DNA from: Lachnospiraceae bacterium
Lineage (GTDB): Bacteria > Bacillota > Clostridia > Lachnospirales > Lachnospiraceae
Assembly: GCA_024696615.1 (NCBI GenBank)
Contig: JAILGS010000057.1
Coordinates: 1-42,645, forward strand
Reading direction: 5' to 3'
DNA length: 42,645 nucleotides
Part shown: positions 15,273-23,210 of the stretch, piece by piece
Position numbering within the stretch: position 1 is the first letter of the stretch
How the letters are laid out: each line of letters opens with the position of its first letter
Translations under genes and position numbers: made by a program
Notes under the pieces: generated by a model
What the model saw: the letters and a program-made list of their open reading frames with translations, nothing else
Told to the model about the DNA's origin: nothing
The model's database searches: none

Positions 15273-16340
15273 ATGAAACTTTCAGAATTTCTGAAGCAAC
15301 AACCCAATAATCTGAATCTGGTAAAACTGATTGCGGCGATTCTCGTTATGATTACCCATGCCTATGCCTATGGCCGTGGATATCAGCTCTATGACTGGTA
15401 TGAGCTTCTTACCAAGAAGGAGTACAGCTTAGGAACCATCGCCGTATTAACCTTTTTCTTTTATAGTGGTCTTTTAATTACGAAGAGTATTCTAAGACAC
15501 CCAAGTCCCAAGGACTTTGTATGGCGAAGGCTCAGGCGAATTTATCCTTCTTACGTAGTGGTGCTACTCTTTATAGTATTTCTTTCCGGTCCCATCATTA
15601 GTGAATATTCCCCTGGGGAATATATGAGCCATCCGGGAACTTACCGGTATCTATCGAATTTGCTCTTTATCCCATGTCATACATTGCCGGGGGTATTTAT
15701 TTCCAATGCCTTCGATGCATCGGTGAACGGACCCATCTGGACCATTCGACTGGAACTGGTATGCTATGTCATCACCCTGTGCTGCTTGGTAGTGGGACTA
15801 TTAAAGCCCAAGAAGATTTTCTACACCCTGGGGCTTTATGGACTGTTTTTGGTGGGAATGATTGGCTGCTATCAGGCCGGATTTCTTTCCCTGGGAACTT
15901 TCGTGAATGTATTATTATTCCTTACCATGTATTATGAGGGAATGATTTTTGCTATCTTAAGTGATTATATCACGATTAAACCTTACGTATTTTACATGGC
16001 TTTGGCCGTTTTTGTCCTGTTTCAGGGATTGGGATGGTATGAACTTAGTTTCCTCATCGCCCTGCCATGGATTCTTTTATGGTGTGGATTTGGATGGAGG
16101 GGACAGTGGAAAATGGGCAATCGCCTTGGCAGCGCCTCCTATGAAATCTACCTCTGGGGCGGATTTGTGGGACAACTGGTGTGCTACGCCTTTGGCGGCT
16201 ATATGAATGAGCATATGAATATGCTTCTTACCATTCCGATTTCCATTCTTCTTGGTCTTGGAACCCATGCCTTGGTGGAGGAAACTCTGAAAACTCTCGG
16301 AAAAAAAGCCAAAAGCGCCCCTAAGAAAGAAGAATCTTAG
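15273..16340 (+). CDS. Acyltransferase family 3 membrane protein
   Basis: A 355-residue membrane O-acyltransferase with about ten helices. The start NLNLVKLIAAILVMITHAYAYG has the conserved His in helix 1, FFFYSGLLITKS follows helix 2, the cytoplasmic WRRLRRIYPSY block is present, and GPIWTIRLELVCYVI (about residue 152) is the usual W-x(3)-E segment. Relatives transfer acetyl or succinyl groups to surface sugars or peptidoglycan (OafA, NodX, OatA N-terminal half). There is no C-terminal SGNH domain, so it would act alone or with another protein. Start after CAGGAG. Substrate unknown; it is a second O-acyltransferase in this window, unrelated to the MBOAT type. Confidence 0.9.
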   Translation: MKLSEFLKQQPNNLNLVKLIAAILVMITHAYAYGRGYQLYDWYELLTKKEYSLGTIAVLTFFFYSGLLITKSILRHPSPKDFVWRRLRRIYPSYVVVLLFIVFLSGPIISEYSPGEYMSHPGTYRYLSNLLFIPCHTLPGVFISNAFDASVNGPIWTIRLELVCYVITLCCLVVGLLKPKKIFYTLGLYGLFLVGMIGCYQAGFLSLGTFVNVLLFLTMYYEGMIFAILSDYITIKPYVFYMALAVFVLFQGLGWYELSFLIALPWILLWCGFGWRGQWKMGNRLGSASYEIYLWGGFVGQLVCYAFGGYMNEHMNMLLTIPISILLGLGTHALVEETLKTLGKKAKSAPKKEES

Positions 16341-16346
16341 AGGCAC

Positions 16347-16375
16347 TTGACAAATGATGCAAAAACTTCTATAAT
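16347..16375 (+). promoter_or_regulatory. Consensus promoter of rpmG
   Basis: A perfect TTGACA (16347-16352) and a perfect TATAAT (16370-16375) are separated by 17 bases, the best promoter in the window. It begins seven bases after the acyltransferase stop. Confidence 0.93.
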
Positions 16376-16394
16376 TTGCAAATGTGTTGCAAAT
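16374..16394. promoter_or_regulatory. Palindrome and direct repeat at the rpmG promoter
   Basis: ATTTGCAAAT (16374-16383) is a perfect ten-base palindrome overlapping the -10, and TTGCAAAT recurs at 16387-16394, 11 bases (one helical turn) after its first copy at 16376. The position over the transcription start fits a repressor site; the regulator is unknown. Confidence 0.4.
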
Positions 16395-16453
16395 TCAAAC
16401 AGTTATGTGAATCTGCATATATCATAGAATTCTATAGGAAAGGAAGTTAGATC

Positions 16454-16615
16454 ATGGCATCATCACAGAGAGTAAAGATTACGTTAGCATGTACCGAGTG
16501 CGGCGATCGTAACTATTCGATTACGAAAAATAAGAAGCTTCATCCGGAGCGTATGGAAGTTCGTAAGTACTGTCCAAGATTAAAGAAGCATACGATTCAT
16601 CGCGAGACCAAGTAA
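16454..16615 (+). CDS. rpmG: 50S ribosomal protein L33
   Basis: A 53-residue ribosomal protein of the large subunit. The sequence [16 protein letters not shown], then [18 protein letters not shown], is the standard L33 pattern. The first CxxC (CTEC) is present, while the second pair is reduced to one Cys (CPRL), a form also seen in other Firmicute L33 proteins with a partial zinc site. Start after AAAGGAAG, ten bases upstream. Strong consensus promoter and bidirectional terminator: a single-gene unit. In many Firmicutes rpmG precedes secE-nusG; here it does not. Confidence 0.95.
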   Translation: MASSQRVKITLACTECGDRNYSITKNKKLHPERMEVRKYCPRLKKHTIHRETK

Positions 16616-16642
16616 GGAAGTCTATAGAGAATATGTAAAAAG

Positions 16643-16687
16643 CGAAGCAGTGCCCATCGTGGATGGGAATCACTGCTTCGTTTTTTT
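16643..16687. terminator. Bidirectional terminator between rpmG and the PBP gene
   Basis: CGAAGCAGTG (16643-16652) pairs with CACTGCTTCG (16671-16680), with a smaller CCCAT/ATGGG stem in the loop. Seven Ts follow on the plus strand, and the AAAAA before the stem gives a T run for the reverse strand, so both convergent genes can end here. Confidence 0.93.
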
Positions 16688-16700
16688 AGGTTTGGGGAGA

Positions 16701-19421
16701 TCATGGACTTTCTTCATTCTCAGCCCCTTCAACTCCTTCAGCCCCTGCCGGTATGGTTGGAAGTTCTGGCATGATTACCGAAGGAAGAACTGCATTCGGG
16801 GTAATTGGATCCGCATCCCTGGTATTTTCCGTATATCCATAGATGGATAGAAGTGGAAGGGCATGGAGCGGACATACCGCTTTCGTATATTCATAAGGAA
16901 CCGTATACGGCGCATCCGGAAGATCATAATGATAATCCTTATATTCTTCAGGAACTGTAATATTGTTCTCCGGTCTTCGTACGCGAATTTTTGGAGAACA
17001 TAGAGGACAGGTTCCAAGAGAAACGAGCCCCGTTTCTTCACAGATATTGTAATAGCCGTGAGCGTCGCATACGGAGGTTGGAGCGGTGGACTTGGTAAAA
17101 TACTCACTGACGATCATACTACCCCGTTCATCCTCACTACAGAGGCCTTCTGCAGGGAGCATTCCCGACTGGGAGCAAATCTCCACTTTCACAATATCCT
17201 TTGGCATTTCTTCGAACGTGGCTGGGGGAAGATCCTCATGAATCGTGGTCATGATGGAACCCCAGATCTTTCGATGATCCACTTTGCCATTCAGGTTCTT
17301 CGTAGAATCATTATCATATCCCGTCCAGATCGCAGCGGTATAGTAAGGCGTGTAGCCACAGAACCAGAAATCCCCATCGGAATTGGAGGTTCCGGTTTTA
17401 CCGCCCACACTCATGTTCGGAATCTTACATTTGGCACCACCGGTACCTAAGGTTACCACGCTTTCCAGAGCATTGGTCATTAACCAGGCGGTGGAGGATT
17501 TTACCACACGATGGGACTCATAATCGGAAGAGTCGAGGAGTAGTTTTCCGTCGTGATCATACACTTGGGTATAGTAGCGAGGGCGGTTGTAGACGCCTTC
17601 GTTGGCATAGGTGGCATAGGCTGCACACATTTCAATATTAAATACACCAAGGGTCATACCACCAAGAGCTAAGGACTCCACCGCATCATGCAGTCCGTTA
17701 ATGGAATGGGCCGGTGTAACCACCGTAGTAAGCCCAAATTTCTGTAAATACTTCACACCAACTTCCGGTGTAATCGTAGCAAGGATCTTAACGGCCGGGA
17801 CATTCTGGGAGCGATAGAGGGCTTCCCGGAAGGACATGAGGCCGCGGTATTGCTTATTATAGTTTGTGACTAATTTGCCGCCAAAACTGTAATAATAAGG
17901 ACAGTCGTCAATGACGGTGGCAAGAGTCATGGTCTCCGTATCCAAAGCCGGTCCGTAGACTGCCAGGGGCTTAATGGAAGAACCCGGAGAACGATAGGTG
18001 TTCGTCGCACGGTTAATGGAGCGGTTGGTCACCTTCTCCCCACGACCACCCACTAAAACCTTCACTTCGCCGGTGTGCTGGTCCATTAAACTAAAGGACA
18101 CCTGTGGCTGTGCAAATATATAATAAGAGTGATCAAGAATCGTATATCCCTCATCTTCTAAATAGGAGAGATAGGACTCCACATCTTCTTCCACAGTTTC
18201 TTCTTCATAATAGATCAATTCATAATGTCTTCTTCCCTGGAACTCCTGGAAATACTTCATCATGTCATTGTGATTAAAGTAATGGGCTTTGTTCTTATCA
18301 TCCGCAGCAGTGATATTTAAGGTAATGGAATATTCCACCTTCTCCGGGTAATTGGCCGGATCATTAATGATCTCTTCTGCAACTTCCTGCATCCATATAT
18401 CCTGGGTGGAATAGATGGTAAGACCGCCGGTATAGAGAATGGAAGTGGCCTGGGATTTGGTATAACCGTATTGATCCATTAAATCCCCAATAATGACTTC
18501 AATCAGGGTATCCGTAAAGTAACTGTAGATGGTATCGTCCTCCATCTCCACATGAATATCCTGAATCCGGTCATAGACCTTGTCGCTTAGCGCAGCTTGA
18601 TATTCGGTCTCGGTGATGTAACCCTGTTCGAACATATTGGCAAGGACCTGCTGTTGCCGCTCCTTATTCTTCTCTGGATGGGTGATGGGGTTGTAGCCCA
18701 CGGGGTTTTTGGTGATGGCGGCGATGACGGCGCATTCCGAGATGGTTAATTCGGACACATCCTTATTAAAATAATTGTTGGCCGCGCACTGTACCCCTAA
18801 ATTACCATTGCCAAGATTAATGATATTTAAGTAATTTTCAAGCACTGCATCCTTTCCCATGGTTTTATCAATATGCAGGGCAAGATACTGCTCCTGGAGC
18901 TTACGCTTGATTTTCTGCAGGGTGGACTCATTGTATGGGTCGAACACCGTATTCTTAATTAGCTGCTGGGTAATGGTGCTGGCTCCCTGGGACAAATCCT
19001 TGGTGGTTGCTGCCACATAAGCCGCACGGGAGATTCCTTTGAGATCGATGCCGTTGTGAGAGTAGTAGCGCTCATCTTCGATGGCGATGAAGGCCTGCTG
19101 AAGCTTTAGCGGAATCTCTGGAAGTTCCACATAGATTCGATTGGAACCTTCCGCAATGAGGGTTTCTAACTCCACACCGTTTTGATCATAGATTTTGGTG
19201 GCAAATTTCGTCGGTGCCACACTGATATGGGAGATGTCCGGGGTACTGGATAAAATCCCCTCGAAACATCCATAGACAAATGTTACAGAACATATAATTC
19301 CCGCCACCACAAGGCCCGTCAGAACTTTGATAAACAGGCCCTTAAACAGGTTACCATAGTGGATGGGATGATGAACATATTCGCGCAAGCGATGTATGAT
19401 AACGTCTCTACGTAGATCCAT
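16701..19421 (-). CDS. Class A penicillin-binding protein (PBP1-type)
   Basis: A 906-residue bifunctional peptidoglycan synthase anchored by one helix (about residues 32-53). The GT51 glycosyltransferase domain has AIEDERYYSHNGID with catalytic Glu115 and GASTITQQLIKN. The transpeptidase has Ser481-x-x-Lys484 (SPGSSIKP), Ser538-Gln-Asn540 and Lys675-Thr-Gly677. It polymerises lipid II and cross-links stem peptides on the outer membrane face. A linker insert (about 370-435) is acidic. The C-terminal ~180 residues hold eight cysteines in short pairs (GTCPLC, VCDAHGYYNIC) and end in a Pro/Glu-rich tail; disulfides or a metal site are possible. Start after GGGGAGG. It follows prs on the same strand but behind a terminator. 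Confidence 0.96.
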   Translation of the reverse strand: MDLRRDVIIHRLREYVHHPIHYGNLFKGLFIKVLTGLVVAGIICSVTFVYGCFEGILSSTPDISHISVAPTKFATKIYDQNGVELETLIAEGSNRIYVELPEIPLKLQQAFIAIEDERYYSHNGIDLKGISRAAYVAATTKDLSQGASTITQQLIKNTVFDPYNESTLQKIKRKLQEQYLALHIDKTMGKDAVLENYLNIINLGNGNLGVQCAANNYFNKDVSELTISECAVIAAITKNPVGYNPITHPEKNKERQQQVLANMFEQGYITETEYQAALSDKVYDRIQDIHVEMEDDTIYSYFTDTLIEVIIGDLMDQYGYTKSQATSILYTGGLTIYSTQDIWMQEVAEEIINDPANYPEKVEYSITLNITAADDKNKAHYFNHNDMMKYFQEFQGRRHYELIYYEEETVEEDVESYLSYLEDEGYTILDHSYYIFAQPQVSFSLMDQHTGEVKVLVGGRGEKVTNRSINRATNTYRSPGSSIKPLAVYGPALDTETMTLATVIDDCPYYYSFGGKLVTNYNKQYRGLMSFREALYRSQNVPAVKILATITPEVGVKYLQKFGLTTVVTPAHSINGLHDAVESLALGGMTLGVFNIEMCAAYATYANEGVYNRPRYYTQVYDHDGKLLLDSSDYESHRVVKSSTAWLMTNALESVVTLGTGGAKCKIPNMSVGGKTGTSNSDGDFWFCGYTPYYTAAIWTGYDNDSTKNLNGKVDHRKIWGSIMTTIHEDLPPATFEEMPKDIVKVEICSQSGMLPAEGLCSEDERGSMIVSEYFTKSTAPTSVCDAHGYYNICEETGLVSLGTCPLCSPKIRVRRPENNITVPEEYKDYHYDLPDAPYTVPYEYTKAVCPLHALPLLSIYGYTENTRDADPITPNAVLPSVIMPELPTIPAGAEGVEGAENEESP

Positions 19422-19453
19422 GAACCGATCCTCCCCGAAAAATCGATGGCAAC

Positions 19454-19490
19454 ATTATAACATAAAAAAGGGCCCGCTTGTTGCAGGCCC
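19454..19490 (-). terminator. Terminator after prs, with an extended -10 element for the PBP gene
   Basis: Read on the reverse strand, GGGCCTGC pairs with GCGGGCCC (19471-19490, one G-T pair) and is followed by TTTTTT to 19465. Directly after it comes TGTTATAAT (19462-19454), an extended -10 without a good -35, the likely start region for the PBP gene. Confidence 0.8.
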
Positions 19491-19514
19491 AATAAATTCT
19501 TAAAGCAAATGTGA

Positions 19515-20696
19515 TTACTTCTTGTGGCTTTCTCTGTACTCATCCACTCTCTTATGAATACGCTCTACTGGATCAAGGATGGAGCTGATAGAACCATCAT
19601 GATTAATGGTATCCACTAATAAAGCGATGTACTTGCTCATATCTACATTGATGTAGTATGGCTTAGAAAGAAGCTCTGGAGACTGATATACCAAGTTGGT
19701 AGTAAGAATACGATCGATAATGCCATTCTCATATGCTTCATCGAACTTCTTGAAACCATTGGTGAAAAGACCGAAGGTACATGCAGCAAATACACGTCTA
19801 GCCTTACGAGCCTTTAATTCACGAGCAACATCTAAGATGGACTCACCGGAAGAAATCATATCGTCGATGATCATAACATCCTTACCTTCCACATTGGAAC
19901 CAAGGAACTCATGAGCAACGATCGGATTACGTCCGTCCACGATCCTGGAATAATCTCTTCTCTTGTAGAACATACCCATATCCACGCCAAGAATAGAAGA
20001 TAAGTAGATGGCACGGCTGGTAGCACCTTCATCAGGAGAGATGATCATAAGGTGATCGTTGTCTATTTCAAGATCATTCATATTTAATAAGAGATACTTA
20101 ATGAACTGATAAGAAGCCTGTACGGACTCGAAACCATTCAAAGGAATCGCATTCTGTACACGAGGATCATGTGCATCGAAGGTGATGATATTCTCCACAC
20201 CCATGCTAACAAGTTCCTGAAGCATTAAAGCACAGTCTAAAGACTCGCGGATGCTTCTCTTATGCTGACGTCCTTCATAAAGGAAAGGCATGATTACATT
20301 GATACGTCTGGCCTTACCTGCACAAGCAGCGATGACACGCTTTAAATCCTGATAATGATCGTCAGGAGACATACGATTCTTTACTCCGCCCATGCTGTAT
20401 TCTAAGCTGGAATTACATACATCAACCATGATGAATAAGTCATAACCACGAACTGTTTCCATGATCATACCCTTACCTTCACCAGAACCGAAACGAGGGG
20501 TCTGAGCATTCATCAGATAAGAGTCTCTCTGATATCCTGCGAAATCCAGGGTGTGTACATGCTCGTTGTTACGTGTGCTTCTCCAATCTACCAGGTATTC
20601 ATCAACCTTCTTACCAAGTTCGGTACAGCTCTTTAATGAAACAATACCTAAGGTTCCTACTGGATTGGATTCCAGCATAATCTCATTACGTGACAT
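19515..20696 (-). CDS. prs: Ribose-phosphate pyrophosphokinase (long form)
   Basis: Makes PRPP from ribose 5-phosphate and ATP for purine, pyrimidine, His and Trp synthesis. The PRPP-binding loop is DVMIIDDMISSGESILD (about residue 285), and ITFDAHDPRVQNAIP (about residue 180) provides the flexible-loop and His region. At 393 residues it is longer than the ~315-residue classic enzyme, with N-terminal and inserted segments seen in the Lachnospiraceae type. An in-frame ATG five codons upstream overlaps the GGAGG ribosome site, so the ATG at 20696 is chosen. A near-perfect 24-bp palindrome covers the predicted -35. It lies between the helicase loader and PBP genes on the same strand. Confidence 0.95.
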   Translation of the reverse strand: MSRNEIMLESNPVGTLGIVSLKSCTELGKKVDEYLVDWRSTRNNEHVHTLDFAGYQRDSYLMNAQTPRFGSGEGKGMIMETVRGYDLFIMVDVCNSSLEYSMGGVKNRMSPDDHYQDLKRVIAACAGKARRINVIMPFLYEGRQHKRSIRESLDCALMLQELVSMGVENIITFDAHDPRVQNAIPLNGFESVQASYQFIKYLLLNMNDLEIDNDHLMIISPDEGATSRAIYLSSILGVDMGMFYKRRDYSRIVDGRNPIVAHEFLGSNVEGKDVMIIDDMISSGESILDVARELKARKARRVFAACTFGLFTNGFKKFDEAYENGIIDRILTTNLVYQSPELLSKPYYINVDMSKYIALLVDTINHDGSISSILDPVERIHKRVDEYRESHKK

Positions 20697-20738
20697 TTCA
20701 TAGTCCTCCATTAATTGAAAAAAAGTGATTGTGATAAT

Positions 20739-20777
20739 GTTATATCGTTTAAATTCCTTGGGTGAACACCGAAGGAA
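20739..20777 (-). promoter_or_regulatory. prs promoter with a 24-bp palindrome over the -35
   Basis: On the reverse strand, TTCACC (20766-20761) and TATAAC (20744-20739) are 16 bases apart. The -35 is the centre of a near-perfect palindrome at 20754-20777: TTCCTT and AAGGAA outer arms, GGTG and CACC inner arms, one G-G mismatch and an AA centre, i.e. 10 of 11 pairs. The position fits a repressor operator. As RNA it could also be a weak terminator for the upstream loader gene, but no T run follows. Confidence 0.55.
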
Positions 20778-20830
20778 ATATAAAACACAGCGTAAAATAT
20801 TGTGCAACAAATAAGCTAACTTTGCAAGTT

Positions 20831-21853
20831 CTATATTTTGTTCAATACTTTTCCCATACGAATATTTCCACCAAAGAAGCGTAAAGCCTTATAATTATGC
20901 ATGATTCGAGAGAAAATTCGCTCGGAATACGTCTCATAAAACTCCGTCAACTCGAAATTCGAAGAAATAATCGTGGATTTATTCTTTAAGATTCGATCGT
21001 TAATAATATAGAAGAGACGGGAGTTGGTGAAGCTATTGGTAAGCTCCGTACCCAGATCATCAATGATCAAAAGATCGCAGGCAGTAATTTCCCCCAACTG
21101 GTCCTTCGCCTCTGCTTCGTCCTCATCATAGCGATGGAAGGTGGTCTTTTCATAGAGCTGAAACAGCTCAATAGCGGACAGGGAAATCACCCGATAATTC
21201 TTCTCTAAGAGAGCATTGGCAATACAATTGGAAAGAAAGGTCTTTCCCAAGCCACTTTGCCCAAATAAGAGGAGATTCTTATTGGTAGGATTTTCATTCC
21301 CGAATTCCCGTACAAATGTTTTCGCAGAATCGAGAATGGAGCACATATTTTCATATGCGCTCTTGTCGCTGTCTTCCATATAATAATTCTTGTCATATAA
21401 ATCCAAGGAAAAATTCGCAAAACATTGATTTTTTTGAATATTCACTGCATTGGAAGAGCTGTAAAAGAGCTCGGTAATCGCTTTTTCAAAACAGTGGCAT
21501 TTTTGATTGCCAATATATCCGGTATCCTTACAGTCCTTACAAGTATAGATGGGTTCTAAATAATCCTCCGGATATCCGGCACCACGAAGAAGCTCCTTCT
21601 TCTTTTGGGATAATCTCTCTAATTCTTTCTGTAACATGGCAGGGGAGGAGAGAGAAGCGGGCTGGTTGGAACTATTCAGGGCTCTTTGAATATAATCATG
21701 AGCCGTGCGTTCCACCTGCATCTCAATGTCCTTCACCTGGGGAAGTTTTTGATCGATTTCTTCCCGGCGCTCACGGGTAATCATGGCATTGGTTGCCTGA
21801 CGTTCAGAATACTGAGCCATAATGATGTTGTATTGAGCGTTGGTCAGAGCCAT
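20831..21853 (-). CDS. DnaI/DnaC-like helicase loader ATPase
   Basis: A 340-residue AAA+ ATPase that most likely loads the replicative helicase DnaB/DnaC onto DNA with the primosome. Walker A is GQSGLGKT (about residue 198), Walker B LLIIDDLGTE (about 260), and the arginine-finger/sensor region is SERIFSRIMHNY near the C-terminus. The N-terminal half has a long helical segment and a CKDCKDTG-IGNQKCHCF cysteine cluster like the zinc site of B. subtilis DnaI. It follows the DnaD/DnaB-like gene by six bases, the same order as dnaB-dnaI in Bacillus. The alternative, an IstB transposon ATPase, is excluded by this context and the zinc motif. Confidence 0.93.
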   Translation of the reverse strand: MALTNAQYNIIMAQYSERQATNAMITRERREEIDQKLPQVKDIEMQVERTAHDYIQRALNSSNQPASLSSPAMLQKELERLSQKKKELLRGAGYPEDYLEPIYTCKDCKDTGYIGNQKCHCFEKAITELFYSSSNAVNIQKNQCFANFSLDLYDKNYYMEDSDKSAYENMCSILDSAKTFVREFGNENPTNKNLLLFGQSGLGKTFLSNCIANALLEKNYRVISLSAIELFQLYEKTTFHRYDEDEAEAKDQLGEITACDLLIIDDLGTELTNSFTNSRLFYIINDRILKNKSTIISSNFELTEFYETYSERIFSRIMHNYKALRFFGGNIRMGKVLNKI

Positions 21854-21859
21854 GAAACC

Positions 21860-22981
21860 TTAATCCTCCATAATCTTCTTGTTGATCGCATTAAAATCAT
21901 AGGTGCGCTGAGACACATTATTAAAGCGATTATTCGTCTTCTTATTAGCATTCGAAAGCTTCACTGGATTGCGATTAGGATTCTGGTCCTTGGATTTGAT
22001 CTCATCAAATTTCTGGATATTTAAATCCTTCCAGCGACAAAGAATCTCTTCCGCATAAGAAAAGCTAGGCTTGTGAATCGTATGAATCGTACGATTACAT
22101 GCCTCTAAGATAATATCATTGGAAAAATGATATTCCCTCGTCCAACGGTTAATATATTCCATCTCATCGGTACCAGGGAAACGGCCATTGAGACCGAAGG
22201 CTTTCATAATATCCCGAACTTCCTTGGAATAGATGGCAGCGTAGTCTTTCGCCATGGCGATGGTGGTAATCTCATGCTCCGCCCAATCGATGGCAACTTT
22301 ACGAATATAAGAACGTTCCTTGTGCCCACGATCCACACAGGACTCAATGAGATGACCGATCAATTCATAAGAAAAATGAAGGTCCTCATGGAAGAAGATG
22401 AAATCATCCATCCACTGCTTATTTAAGGTGGTTCCCAGGAGGCGTTCCGTCATATAGACTAAAACATCCCATTCATCCCGCTCATTTCCCGTAACCTTAG
22501 TTTTCGCTTCAAGGCGGGAGGAACTTACTACACTAGGAGTACTAGGAGCACTAGGAGTAGCAGGGGCTATGTTGCCAGTACCGCTTGGTTCCTGTGCCAC
22601 ATGCTCCAATTCCTGCAGATCCCATGGAGTTACCGCAACATCCTCGAAATCCTTGGATTCTCTTTTTATGACGGTGAATTCGGATTGAAAAGGAAGGAAT
22701 GTAATCGCAGAGATCTCATCCTTCTCATTATAATCAATAGAAAGTAAGCCCTTGCCAGCAAAATACCGTAATGCGCGGATCACGTCCTTTTCCGTCTGGT
22801 CAAAATGATCTGCGATCGAAGAGATGGACAGATCCTTAGAGGAATCGTTCATACAGCGCAACAAATAAAGGTAAATCTTTACAAATTCACCATTGGTCTG
22901 TGGCATAAACTTATCAATAAAAATATTGGACACGGAAGTGTAGTCCGCTTGATTTTGAGCGCGTAATGTTAAGCAATTCAT
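21860..22981 (-). CDS. DnaB/DnaD-like primosome initiation protein
   Basis: A 373-residue protein with an N-terminal winged helix (about residues 25-85, with IADHFDQTEKDVIRALRYFAGKGLLS), a flexible Pro/Ser/Thr linker (about 115-150) and two copies of the DnaB/DnaD C-terminal helical motif. Copy one contains YIRKVAIDWAEHEITTIAMA; copy two contains SYAEEILCRWKDLNIQKFDE. These YxxxI-W signatures bind DNA and partner proteins in B. subtilis DnaB and DnaD, which bring the helicase loader to DnaA at the origin. The start at 22981 is preferred because TAGGAG is ten bases upstream; the ATG three codons earlier is too close to it. It forms an operon with the loader ATPase. Confidence 0.87.
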   Translation of the reverse strand: MNCLTLRAQNQADYTSVSNIFIDKFMPQTNGEFVKIYLYLLRCMNDSSKDLSISSIADHFDQTEKDVIRALRYFAGKGLLSIDYNEKDEISAITFLPFQSEFTVIKRESKDFEDVAVTPWDLQELEHVAQEPSGTGNIAPATPSAPSTPSVVSSSRLEAKTKVTGNERDEWDVLVYMTERLLGTTLNKQWMDDFIFFHEDLHFSYELIGHLIESCVDRGHKERSYIRKVAIDWAEHEITTIAMAKDYAAIYSKEVRDIMKAFGLNGRFPGTDEMEYINRWTREYHFSNDIILEACNRTIHTIHKPSFSYAEEILCRWKDLNIQKFDEIKSKDQNPNRNPVKLSNANKKTNNRFNNVSQRTYDFNAINKKIMED

Positions 22982-23020
22982 TGAAATCATACTCCTACAG
23001 GGTTAGAGTTTTTGGTAATA

Positions 23021-23056
23021 GGGCGGACCACCCAATGTGGTCTCTTACTACCGCCC
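23021..23056 (-). other. Structured leader of the primosome operon
   Basis: In the predicted mRNA, GGGCGG (23056-23051) pairs with CCGCCC (23026-23021), and inside it ACCAC (23041-23037) pairs with GTGGT (23031-23027), leaving a nine-base bulge on the 5' side. No T run follows, so it is not a terminator. It may stabilise the message or control translation. Confidence 0.4.
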
Positions 23057-23060
23057 ATCC

Positions 23061-23089
23061 AATATAGCATAAATCCAATCACCTGAAAA
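23061..23089 (-). promoter_or_regulatory. Likely promoter of the primosome operon
   Basis: On the reverse strand, TTTTCA (23089-23084) and TATATT (23066-23061) are 17 bases apart, with a TGC extended -10. DnaA-box-like sites lie just upstream of it (23096-23104, 23118-23126, 23186-23194). Confidence 0.55.
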
Positions 23090-23095
23090 TAGGAG

Positions 23096-23194
23096 TTATC
23101 CCCCATTTTTGGTGGACTTTTCCACAAGAAATTCACTTTACGCGCATTAGATTGCCGAAGAATTGGAGCAAATGAATGTGAATAGTGTGGATAA
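23096..23194. promoter_or_regulatory. DnaA-box cluster upstream of the primosome operon
   Basis: TGTGGATAA at 23186-23194 is a perfect DnaA box (TTATCCACA on the other strand). TTTTCCACA at 23118-23126 matches 8 of 9 positions and TTATCCCCC at 23096-23104 matches 7 of 9. All lie in the non-coding stretch 22982-23210, upstream of the predicted promoter of the DnaB/DnaD-like and loader genes. Regulation by DnaA is the likely purpose; an origin is less likely as there is no dnaA gene or AT-rich unwinding region. Confidence 0.5.
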
Positions 23195-23210
23195 CTTTTA
23201 TATCATATGA

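Noticed and set aside
16454-16615. Loss of one cysteine in L33 as an oddity
   Set aside because: The CTEC...CPR form with an incomplete second pair is also found in other Firmicute L33 proteins.
20831-21853. DnaC-like ATPase as an IstB transposon protein
   Set aside because: There is no transposase or terminal repeat nearby; the DnaI-like zinc motif and DnaB/DnaD-like partner fit replication.
22982-23210. A replication origin at the DnaA boxes
   Set aside because: Only one perfect box, no AT-rich unwinding element, and no dnaA or dnaN gene; promoter regulation is simpler.
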